Assembly (NCBI GenBank): GCA_963758335.1
Contig: CAVWVF010000004.1
Span: 868,001-932,000 of the forward strand
Direction of reading: 5' to 3'
Length of the DNA: 64,000 nt
Source: Roseiarcus sp963758335
GTDB taxonomy: Bacteria > Pseudomonadota > Alphaproteobacteria > Rhizobiales > Beijerinckiaceae
Shown: positions 57,104 through 64,000 of the stretch, in pieces
How positions within the stretch are numbered: position 1 is the first letter of the stretch
Layout: each line of letters opens with the position of its first letter
The notes under the pieces: model-generated
Database searches by the model: none
Told to the model about the DNA's origin: nothing
Seen by the model: only the letters and a program-made list of their open reading frames with translations
Translations under genes and position numbers: made by a program

Positions 57104-58912
57104 TTACCCGCGCACATAGTCTCCCGGCGCGGGATCCAGCGGCGCGAAGCCGGCACTCTCAGACCCCAGCGGCGGCGGCGCGGCAAGACTGCTCGAATGG
57201 GCGGCTAGCCATTCGAACCAAGCCAGCCACCAGGAATGTTCGTGACGCTGCGCCGAACCAGCCCAGGCGTGCGGATCGGGTCGGCGATCCTTCGCGGCCG
57301 TCGTCGCGATCCGGAAATAGCGGCGGCTTTCCCCCGGCGGCGCCACGACGCCGCGATTGTGCCCGCCGTTGGCGAGCGCGAAGGTGATTTCGGCGCTGGT
57401 CAGGTAGTGAATCTTGAACACAGAGCGCCACGGCGAGACGGTGTCGCGCTCGGCGCCGACGACGAAAACCGGCGTGCGGATATCCTGCAAAGCGATCCGG
57501 CGGCCGTTGAGCTTGAAGTGGCCTTCGGCGAGGTCGTTGTTGAGAAAGAGCGTGCGCAAATACTCGCTGTGCATCTTGTAGGGCATGCGCGTGGCGTCGC
57601 TCGACCAGGCGGTGAGCGCGTCGGCTTTGTCCGGCTCGCCCATCAGATAGTGGTTGATGACGCGCGACCAGACGAGATCGTTCGAGCGCATCAGATGGAA
57701 GGTGCCGGCCATCTGGCTCAATTCCAGGACGCCCTGTTCGAACATGACGTCTTCAAGCAACGCCAGTTGGCTGTCATCGATGAACAGTCCGAGTTCGCCC
57801 GGCTCCGTGAAATCCGTCTGCGCGGCGAACAGCGTCAGAGATTTGAGGCGGTCGTCGTTGTCGCGCGCCATGCCGGCCGCGCCGATCGCCGCCAGCGTGC
57901 CGCCGATGCAATAGCCGACGAGATGCGCCCGATCGGCGCCGGTGATCGCGAGCGCCGCGCTGACCGCCGGCATGAGGCCTTCGCGCCGATAGTCGTCGAA
58001 GCCGACGTCGCGATCACGGGAGGTCGGATTGCGCCAAGAAATGCAGAAGACCGTGAATCCGCTGTCGACGAGATGCTTGATCAGCGAGTTCTCCGGCTGC
58101 AGATCGAGGATATAGTATTTCATGATCCATGCGGGCACGATGACCACCGGCTCGGGGCGCACCGACTCGGTCGTCGGGCTGTATTGGATGATCTCGGCGA
58201 GGTCCGTTCGCTTGACGACGGCGCCCTTGGTCAAGGCGACCGTCTCGCCCGGCTTGAACGCCTTGTCCGGCTCGCTGCGCTCATTGCGCAACAGGCGGCG
58301 AAGATCCGCCGAGTAATGCGTCGCCCCTCTCATCAGGTTGGCCCCGCCCTCGGTGAGGGTCTGTTTGAGCGCGACCGGATTCGTGAAGAGGAAATTGGAC
58401 GGGGCGACGGTGTCGAGCGCCTGCCGGGCGATGAAATTGAGGAGCGCGAGATGGTGGCGCGTCGCGCCGTGAATCTGCGACGTCGCTTCGTCCCACCATC
58501 GCTGCGCCGCAAGAAAGCCTTCGGCGTAAAGCGAAAACGGCCACTGCCTCCATTCCTCGGCGGCGAACCGGCGGTCGTCCGCCCCCGCGCGTTTGGGAAC
58601 GTCGCCGCCTGAGCCCTCGCGTGACAATGACGCGCTCGTTTGCAGCAGCGCCGCCTGTTTGGAAAGTGCGCTGAGCGCGAGCGCCGTCTGACGCCCCGGA
58701 GACGCAGCGAGGTGCACCGCCCAATCGAACGCCGCCTCGGCGACGCCCATCGGCGAAAATCCCCCGGACAACTGCGCGATCTTGGCGTGTGTGAACCGAT
58801 CGATCGGATCCTCGTTCGCGACCGCAATCAACGACGACGGGCGCGCCGGAGCCGGAACCGCGACATTGGCCGCGGGCGACTTCGCGCGCACACGATTGAC
58901 CGGCTTGTCCAT
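57104..58912 (-). CDS. phaC: Poly(3-hydroxyalkanoate) synthase, PhaC-like
   Basis: PhaC polymerises 3-hydroxyacyl-CoA into storage polyester at the granule surface. The 602-residue protein is intact. ATG 58912 follows a strong AGGAGG. The catalytic Cys335 is in the lipase-like box GYCIGGT, with the Asp in ERDTVSPWRSVFK and His in NGGHNRGVV. Also present are FLFTNPVALKQTLTEGG and PAWIMKYYILDLQPENSL, both typical of class I/II synthases. The C-terminal WWLAWFEWLAAHSSS patch is usual. No phaR, phasin or phaE gene lies beside it. Confidence 0.94.
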   Translation of the reverse strand: MDKPVNRVRAKSPAANVAVPAPARPSSLIAVANEDPIDRFTHAKIAQLSGGFSPMGVAEAAFDWAVHLAASPGRQTALALSALSKQAALLQTSASLSREGSGGDVPKRAGADDRRFAAEEWRQWPFSLYAEGFLAAQRWWDEATSQIHGATRHHLALLNFIARQALDTVAPSNFLFTNPVALKQTLTEGGANLMRGATHYSADLRRLLRNERSEPDKAFKPGETVALTKGAVVKRTDLAEIIQYSPTTESVRPEPVVIVPAWIMKYYILDLQPENSLIKHLVDSGFTVFCISWRNPTSRDRDVGFDDYRREGLMPAVSAALAITGADRAHLVGYCIGGTLAAIGAAGMARDNDDRLKSLTLFAAQTDFTEPGELGLFIDDSQLALLEDVMFEQGVLELSQMAGTFHLMRSNDLVWSRVINHYLMGEPDKADALTAWSSDATRMPYKMHSEYLRTLFLNNDLAEGHFKLNGRRIALQDIRTPVFVVGAERDTVSPWRSVFKIHYLTSAEITFALANGGHNRGVVAPPGESRRYFRIATTAAKDRRPDPHAWAGSAQRHEHSWWLAWFEWLAAHSSSLAAPPPLGSESAGFAPLDPAPGDYVRG

Positions 58913-59033
58913 GGTTATCCTCCTTGTTACACGCCAAAATCTAACGGTCGGCGGCCAAGCCCGCATTGACGCAAATCAAACTCTCATTTTGCGGATTTAT
59001 ATGGTTCAAAATGTCAGACGCCCGCCGCGTTAG

Positions 59034-59228
59034 GCCGCAACGCACGTCCGGACGAGCATCGCTAAGGCCAATGAGCGTCTCGACGTCGCGACACGCGTTC
59101 GCATCAATGAGGACGAGCATGCCGCCATCTACAACGCCATTAAGGACAAGGACGTCGAGCGCGCGCGAGAGAGCGTGAGGGGGCACATCGCCAAGGCGAT
59201 GCGCCGGGTGGACCTGTTTGCAGACTGA
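59034..59228 (+). pseudogene. C-terminal remnant of a GntR/FadR-type (FCD) regulator
   Basis: The frame VRTSIAKANERLDVATRVRI, EDEHAAIYNAIKDKDVERAR and ESVRGHIAKAMRRVDLFAD with a stop at 59228 matches the last 60 residues of an FCD ligand-binding domain, in which the His of DEHAAI and of RGHI are metal ligands. An in-frame stop lies immediately upstream and no DNA-binding domain is present. Its position beside an LldD-like oxidase suggests it was that gene's regulator (LldR-like). Confidence 0.72.
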
Positions 59229-59649
59229 GACGCTTAGCGATCCTTTCGCTGGTAACTGGGACCGCAGCGCGCTTTGCCGATTGCGGCTCTTTCTTGCTGA
59301 TGTCTTAGTTTAGGCGGGCTTCCTGGACGGGCCTCTTAGCGTTTCTCACGGCTTAGGCGATGACTGCTCTGCTGCGCCGCAGCGCGAAGCACGCGGCGCG
59401 TTTGGGCTGAGGTGAGATGGCGTTGGACACGTGGCGGACGGCAGTCGCATCGGCCTGACAATTTCTGAAGCGCCGACACTTCGCGTTCGTCGTACGGCAA
59501 CGTGACAGAACCCGCCGAAATTGCCGCGCTCCGGGAGCGCTGGCGCGCCACCCTCGCCTTCAACGAGTCGCGGCGGCGTTGACGCCGGCGCCCGCCTCAG
59601 ATCGCCCTCATGGTGAAGATCTCACGGACGGCGCTCGGACTAAACGAAG
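59229..59649. other. Intergenic, no gene seen
   Basis: 420 bp between the FCD remnant and the oxidase 3' end. The only protein-like reading is a short TEPAEIAALRERWRATLAF stretch near 59500 that I cannot assign. Confidence 0.4.
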
Positions 59650-60813
59650 TCACCGCACTCTCTGCAACACGTCGGGCGCAAGATGCGCGCGCGTGGGATA
59701 ACCGTCGACCGCCATGTGTAGATCGGCTTCGGCCAACAGCGAACGCAGCACATGGACGACGCCATCGACGCCGCCGAGCGCCAGTCCGTAGGCGTAGGGG
59801 CGACCGACTCCGACTGCCGTCGCCCCCATCGCTAACGCCTTGATGATATGCACGCCAGTGCGCACACCGGAATCGAAGAGCACCGGAGCGACGCCGGCGG
59901 CCTTCACAACCGCGGGCAACATGTCGAGGGAGGCGATGCCGCCGTTCGCCTGACGCCCGCCGTGGTTGGAACAATAGATGCCATCGACGCCCCCATCGAT
60001 TGCGCGCTGCACGTCGTCCGGATGGCAGACGCCTTTGAGGATCAAGGGGAGCTTGGTCAGCGAACGCAGCCACGGCAGGTCATCCCAGGTCAGCGGATTG
60101 CCGAAGATCGTCGCCCATTTCATCACCGCGCCGCCCGGATCCTGTTGCGGCGATTTTCCAAGCAACGCGGCGAAGCGCGGGTCAGAGAAATAATTGGCTA
60201 GGCAATGGCCGCGCAGCTGCGGAACGTTGGCCGTGGCGAGATCGCGGGGACGCCATCCGAGCATCCACGCATCCAGCGTCACCACAATCGCCTTGAAACC
60301 GGCGCGCTCGGCGCGCTGCACCAGACTTGCCGCAAGCTCCCGATGGGTAGGGGTGTAGAGCTGGAAGAATCCGGGCGTGGTTTTGAACTCGTTCGCAACG
60401 GATTCGAGCGGATCGACGGAGAGGGTCGACGCAACCATGGGCACGCCTGTCAGCGCCGCAGCGCGCGCCGTTGCGAGGTCGCCATGGCCGTCCTGAGCGC
60501 AAAGCCCGATCACGCCAATCGGGCTCATGAAGAGCGGCGTCGGCAACTTCATTCCGAACAGCTCGATTGACATGTCGCGCTGCCTGGCGCCTACGAACAT
60601 GCGCGGCGTCAAGCCCCATTTGTCGAACGCAGCGACGTTGGCCTCCTGGGTGCGCTCGTCGCCGGAGCCGCCCGCTACGTACGACGCAAGGCTCGGCGAC
60701 ATCGCCGCATGCGCCCTGGCCTCCAACTCCTCGAAACGGAACGGGAACCGGGGCGTGCGACCACTCAGACCAGCAAGATAGATTTCGTCCTGGTAGTCTC
60801 CGAAATTGGTCAT
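59650..60813 (-). CDS. FMN-dependent alpha-hydroxy-acid oxidase/dehydrogenase (LldD/lactate 2-monooxygenase type)
   Basis: This 387-residue TIM-barrel flavoenzyme oxidises L-2-hydroxy acids such as lactate. ATG 60813 follows GGAG by seven bases. FMN and substrate residues are in SPIGVIGLCAQDGHGDLA, IVVTLDAWMLGWRPRDL, LPLILKGVCHPDDVQ, the catalytic His motif SNHGGRQANGG and VLFDSGVRTGVHIIKALAMG. Normal spacing and length suggest activity. The SPIGV and LDAWMLGWR forms are nearer to lactate 2-monooxygenases than to LldD (inference). It might compensate for the broken lutB. Confidence 0.9.
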   Translation of the reverse strand: MTNFGDYQDEIYLAGLSGRTPRFPFRFEELEARAHAAMSPSLASYVAGGSGDERTQEANVAAFDKWGLTPRMFVGARQRDMSIELFGMKLPTPLFMSPIGVIGLCAQDGHGDLATARAAALTGVPMVASTLSVDPLESVANEFKTTPGFFQLYTPTHRELAASLVQRAERAGFKAIVVTLDAWMLGWRPRDLATANVPQLRGHCLANYFSDPRFAALLGKSPQQDPGGAVMKWATIFGNPLTWDDLPWLRSLTKLPLILKGVCHPDDVQRAIDGGVDGIYCSNHGGRQANGGIASLDMLPAVVKAAGVAPVLFDSGVRTGVHIIKALAMGATAVGVGRPYAYGLALGGVDGVVHVLRSLLAEADLHMAVDGYPTRAHLAPDVLQRVR

Positions 60814-60911
60814 CGCTTGCTCCATCCTGTTGTCGTCATCCGATCCTCGAGTGACCGCTTCGCCGGCGAGCACAGAGAGCCGATTTTCGCGATTTTTCCG
60901 GCTCTGCATCG

Positions 60912-61937
60912 TCACAGACCGCGAAATTCGGGCAGCGCTTTATGCGCCGAGGAGTTTTCGCACGGTCTGCAAGTTTTATGCACCTTCTGCCGCGCTATCA
61001 AAAGACGGCCGTCCCCGACGATGAAGGTCGAGCGGATCGTCAGGTCCGGGCAGATTTTTCGCCAGGCGCGGATGCGCTCGAGCGTCCTTTCCTGGTTGCC
61101 TGGGCGGCGCATGGCTTTGAGAACGCGGGGCGAAGCGTGCTGGAACGGGACGTCGAGGTAGGGCAGCACGGCGCCTTGCGCCATCAGCGCGACGACCTCG
61201 TCGACGTGCGGGTAGGGGTAGACGTAGTGCAGCCGCACCCAGGCGCCGAGCGTCCCGAGCTCGCGCGCAAGATCGAGGAATTTCGCGGCGACGAAGCGGT
61301 CGCGCCATGGGCTCGCGGAATATCTGATGTCGAGCCCGTAGGCGCTGGTGTCCTGCGAGATGACGAGCAGCTCCTTGACCCCGGCTTTGACCAGCTTCTC
61401 CGCCTCGCGCAAAACCTCGCCCGCCGGGCGCGAGACGAGTGGCCCACGCAGCTTCGGGATGATGCAGAACGAGCAGCGGTTGCGGCAGCCCTCGGAGATC
61501 TTGAGATAGGCGTAGTGGCGCGGCGTGAGCTTCACCCCCTGTTCGGGGATCAGGTCGACGAACGGGTCGTGCGGGGCGGGCGCGGCCTCGCGCACCGCCG
61601 CCATCACGTTTTCGAACGCCTGCGGTCCGGTGATCGTGGGAAAAGCCTCGCGGATCGCGTCGGGCTCGGCGCCCATGCAGCCGGTGACGATGACCCAGCC
61701 GTTCTCGTTCATCGCCGCGCCGATCGCGGCGAGCAACTCCGCCTTGGCGCTGTCGAGAAAGCCGCAGGTGTTGACGATGACGGCGTCGGCGCCCGCGTGG
61801 CTGCGTGACAGTTCGTAACCCTCCGCGCGCAGGTGGGTGAGAATGCGCTCGCTGTCGACGAGCGCTTTTGGGCAGCCGAGCGAGACGAAGGAGATGCGCG
61901 GCGCCGGGCGGCTCCCGGGATTTGCGATGTCGGTCAT
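60912..61937 (-). pseudogene. rimO: Truncated ribosomal protein S12 methylthiotransferase
   Basis: RimO is a radical-SAM enzyme that methylthiolates Asp88 of ribosomal protein S12. ATG 61937 starts the N-terminal UPF0004 domain (ISFVSLGCPKALVDSERIL, with further Cys in VNTCGFLDSAK and TGCMGAEPDAI). The radical SAM cluster is CRNRCSFCIIP, followed by VISQDTSAYGLDI and DVPFQHASPRVLKAMRR. After TIRSTFIVG, at about 61017, the sequence jumps to unrelated codons ending at 60912. About 130 residues, including the TRAM domain, are missing; a TRAM-end fragment lies 5.5 kb away at 55362. The enzyme should be non-functional. Confidence 0.88.
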
Positions 61938-62198
61938 CGGCTTGCCCTTGCCATGCGCCGGCCCGGCCGGCAAGGCGCATCCGGGCGCCGCCAGCCCCCA
62001 CGAAAGGCGGCCCGCGAAAGCGCTCGCGACGCCGAAGGCCGGCTGCGGCGATTGCTTCCGGTTCGCCGCAGCGGACGTCGAAGCCGGCAACACGATCTCG
62101 TCTCTCGAAAAAGGCGAGTGCGAGAAACAGCTCACGGACGACGAGCCCGGACACGGCATTGACACCGCCCCGCCCCCGCCCCTATGACACTGCGCCGT
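61938..62198. other. Intergenic between rimO and tRNA-Leu
   Basis: There are no supported genes. A 3' reading near 62100 (VEAGNTISSLEKGECEKQL) looks protein-like but has no start or domain. Confidence 0.4.
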
Positions 62199-62283
62199 GC
62201 CCAGGTGGCGGAATTGGTAGACGCACTGGTTTCAGGTACCAGCGGTGCAAGCCGTGAAGGTTCGAGTCCTTTCCTGGGCACCA
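62199..62283 (+). tRNA. tRNA-Leu (CAG)
   Basis: The 85-nt class II tRNA has acceptor stem GCCCAGG pairing with CCTGGGC, an encoded CCA end, D-loop GGAATTGGTAGACGC, anticodon stem CTGGT/ACCAG with loop TTCAGGT (anticodon CAG), an extra arm, and T-loop GGTTCGAGTCC. Its 3' end is a common integration site. The DNA downstream (to 64000) looks accessory. Confidence 0.98.
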
Positions 62284-62884
62284 TTGGTCTGCAAATAGAC
62301 GTTCGAAATCAATAGTTTACCAAACGACGCTTTCGACGGTCCCACATTCCGTCCCACACTTGGACGCGGGGACCGGGCATCCTTGCCGCGCCAACCTATC
62401 AGCGCCCGCTCGAACGGATGCGGCGTGCGTTCGTCGGCTTGGTGCGAGGTCGCGGCGCGTCGGCGCCGGCGTCGCCAACGATCCTGACAAGCTCCTCGAG
62501 CGGGTCCATGTCTGGTTCCCGCTCGCGTCGATCACCCTTCCTCACGATGCGCGGGCCGTCGTCGGGCGCGGGCTTTCGCCGCAGCCATCCGATCAACTGG
62601 CCAAGCAATGTCATGTCACCCCTCACGCCCGCGAGCGATAGCACCCGCCCCGATGATCGGCGGGCGAGAACGCGCTCGGCGTCGCCCTCGCTTTCTGACA
62701 CGATGACAGTGCGCCGCTGCCGTCCAAATCGGCCTGCCCGGGCATGTTGGGGAAAAGCAGCGTCTACCTTTGGCCGCACCTGATCATCGCTGTATCTTGG
62801 GCCGCGCGGATAGGCAGCCATCCGACAAGCCGAGACGCACCCTCGGTTTCCGCGCGTCACCCTTGGTGCTGCGAGGTGCGGGCG
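62284..62884. other. Downstream of tRNA-Leu, no gene supported
   Basis: 600 bp without a convincing gene. Minus-strand frames (such as 62317-62535) end in KCGTECGTVE just inside the tRNA, which resembles tails of some phage-type integrases, but the body of an integrase is absent. Confidence 0.4.
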
Positions 62885-63307
62885 ATGCCGAAACCGAACC
62901 AGCCATCGGAGCAACCCGTCGCAATGAGCGAGGAGCGGCAACTCAATCTCTCGATGATGTCGTCTCCACCGCCATTCGCTGGCGACGACACAAGACTTGA
63001 GTTGCAAGCCGAGGCGGAGAACGAACCCCTCAACCCGACGGTGCGCGAGAGGCTGGTCCAAGCCTTGGTGAAGGCTGAGACGCGAAAGCGAAGACGGGGT
63101 CCGCCTGCGTCAGCATGGCGTCAACGCCTCGCTGTCCCGATGGCGCAGGTCATGAACCAATTCCCAAATGTGACATTGACCGCTCTTGCTCAGATGCTGA
63201 AGGAGCTGGACCTAGAGAATATCCGCGCGAGGCGTCGCAGTTGGGGCCTACCGCACGTATGGCAATCAAGAACTATTTATCGGAAGTTCGCAACGGCCGG
63301 CCCGTGA
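62885..63307 (+). CDS. Hypothetical protein of the accessory region
   Basis: I do not recognise this 140-residue protein. It opens MPKPNQPSEQPVAMSEERQL, has an acidic middle, then a basic stretch (AETRKRRRGPPASAWRQR) and a helical C-terminus (VMNQFPNVTLTALAQMLKEL) that ends in RRSWGLPHVWQSRTIYR. The C-terminal half could bind nucleic acid. ATG 62905-62930 alternatives exist (MSEERQL). The lower GC and its position after tRNA-Leu suggest a mobile-element cargo gene. Confidence 0.5.
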   Translation: MPKPNQPSEQPVAMSEERQLNLSMMSSPPPFAGDDTRLELQAEAENEPLNPTVRERLVQALVKAETRKRRRGPPASAWRQRLAVPMAQVMNQFPNVTLTALAQMLKELDLENIRARRRSWGLPHVWQSRTIYRKFATAGP

Positions 63308-63464
63308 CGGGACGCAAACCATTGAAATAGAACAATTCAGGCGCACAACATTTCAAGCCAAGAATTGTTGTGAAAGACAAATCACACGCTCTACCCCACC
63401 TTCCAGCCTCGTTCGCTGAGGTCTTCCAGCGGGCGCAGTCTTTCAATTGGCTGGAGTTAACGAA

Positions 63465-63692
63465 ATGCCCAACGAGAAAGGCGTCGCCTCCCACGACGCC
63501 ATCACGCTCGAAGATCGCCTGAAACACGGCAACCTGACGATCCTCGAAACCTGCAAACTCGCGAACCGCTCCCATTCTGGCTTCTACCAGGACCTGAAGC
63601 GCGGTCTGGTCTCAATCCGGAAGTTGGGCCGCAAGTCGGTCGTCCCCGGCCCTGTTGCCAAGCGGTACATCCAACGCGAGGAGGGCGTCTGA
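63465..63692 (+). CDS. AlpA-like helix-turn-helix/excisionase family protein
   Basis: The 75-residue protein opens MPNEKGVASHDAITLEDRL; GGAG lies nine bases before the ATG. The core NLTILETCKLANRSHSGFYQ, then LKRGLVSIRKLGRKSVVPG, is the short winged HTH pattern of AlpA/Xis proteins (TETCKLTN...YKLIKEG...RKIGRRSVV). Such proteins direct excision or regulate integrated elements. It is the first of three genes with overlapping stops and starts, consistent with an element's early operon beside tRNA-Leu. Confidence 0.7.
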   Translation: MPNEKGVASHDAITLEDRLKHGNLTILETCKLANRSHSGFYQDLKRGLVSIRKLGRKSVVPGPVAKRYIQREEGV

Positions 63693-63937
63693 TGTCCTCG
63701 CTTGCCGGCGGTCCAAAACTGCCACCTCTGCCCTCCGAACCCGAAAAGGAACCCGTTGTGTTCCCCTCAAACGACAGGGGCTCCCCAAGCGTTGGCGCGC
63801 TGGGAAGCCCCTTAGAAATCGCGGTGCTTGTATCTCTCCGCACCGTCTTGATTAGCATTTTCCGCGTCCTCGCTCAAGCGACTTTGTCGGACCCGGCCTT
63901 CTTCGTGCTGCTCGCCTGCCTGCTGGTGCGGCCATGA
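63692..63937 (+). CDS. Hypothetical small protein with a C-terminal membrane segment
   Basis: This 81-residue protein overlaps the HTH gene's stop (TGATG) and the next gene's start (ATGA). The N-terminal half is Pro/Ser-rich. The C-terminal half is hydrophobic (LEIAVLVSLRTVLISIFRVL and DPAFFVLLACLLV), perhaps two short membrane helices. Function unknown. Translational coupling on both sides supports it being real. Confidence 0.5.
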   Translation: MSSLAGGPKLPPLPSEPEKEPVVFPSNDRGSPSVGALGSPLEIAVLVSLRTVLISIFRVLAQATLSDPAFFVLLACLLVRP

Positions 63938-64000
63938 GCGTCGGCGCCTCTACACCCGAACTCAAGTGGCATCTCCGGGAGATCGAAAGGGGCAACCGCC
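63934..64000 (+). CDS. Hypothetical protein, 3'-partial at the window edge
   Basis: ATG 63934 overlaps the previous stop and reads MSVGASTPELKWHLREIERG to the window end. Too short to identify. The overlap indicates an operon continuing outside the window. Confidence 0.45.
   Translation, partial: MSVGASTPELKWHLREIERGNR

Noticed and set aside
62399..63061. 220-codon minus-strand frame after tRNA-Leu considered as an integrase
   Set aside because: No Arg-His-Arg-Tyr catalytic pattern of tyrosine recombinases could be found in it.

Overview
The window is about 64 kb of GC-rich DNA from an alphaproteobacterium, most likely a member of the Hyphomicrobiales (Rhizobiales). This placement is inferred from gene content and order: an Hsp20-DUF1150-thymidylate synthase run, a DUF2849-cysI-cysH-DUF934 sulfite/APS reductase operon, an NdvA-type glucan exporter, a large fused indolepyruvate ferredoxin oxidoreductase and a class I-like PHA synthase. 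No marker here fixes the genus.

Layout. 1-4141: indolepyruvate oxidoreductase (5' end outside the window, one frameshift) and an SDR gene. 4565-6962: wrecks of a metalloprotease and a serine hydrolase. 7443-9177: a complete IS66-type element with 8-bp target duplications. 9352-16577: a glutathionyl-hydroquinone reductase-like GST, a surface-polysaccharide-looking group (glycosyltransferase, methyltransferase, unknown proteins) and hldE. 16602-18530: ftsH. 18706-21417: a gutted acyl-CoA synthetase abutting a second, left-truncated IS66 copy. 21481-30960: lipid, folate and stress housekeeping (YbbAP-like ABC transporter divergent from a TesA-like esterase, purU, LssY-C protein, ndvA, msrB, hemH). 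30962-33903: lutABC lactate oxidation genes with lutB broken by a 67-nt replacement. 33915-34228: remnant of a nucleotidyltransferase/HEPN toxin-antitoxin pair. 34240-37493: assimilatory sulfate reduction operon. 37618-38490: an 85-bp tandem repeat array and a secreted FxRFG-repeat protein. 38597-41680: a wrecked SEFIR-STAND-TPR protein resembling a prokaryotic NLR-type defence protein. 42397-47387: zinc-ribbon/RecD-like helicase, Hsp20, DUF1150, thyA, a DUF559 nuclease set among hairpin repeats, and folA. 47580-52118: a single-chain Type ISP-like restriction-modification enzyme, a divergent small gene with twin 13-bp near-palindromes in its promoter, and a small downstream gene. 52150-56924: two IS630-type elements and a scrambled rimO/adenylate-cyclase junction. 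57104-61937: phaC, an FCD regulator remnant, an LldD-like oxidase and a truncated rimO. 62199-62283: tRNA-Leu(CAG), followed to the end by accessory-looking small genes, including an AlpA-like HTH protein.

Two themes run through the window. First, an unusual number of genes are broken. Some breaks are single-base indels (hldE, ndvA, the indolepyruvate oxidoreductase) that could be sequencing errors. Others are deletions, nonsense codons, inversions or replacements that cannot be. Second, the intergenic spaces carry a dispersed, directional repeat with a 21-22 bp period, seen at five places.

For novelty, the strongest leads are the defence-like relics (SEFIR-STAND and MNT/HEPN), the restriction enzyme with its apparent divergent controller gene, the 21-22 bp periodic repeat family, and the rimO/cyclase rearrangement.
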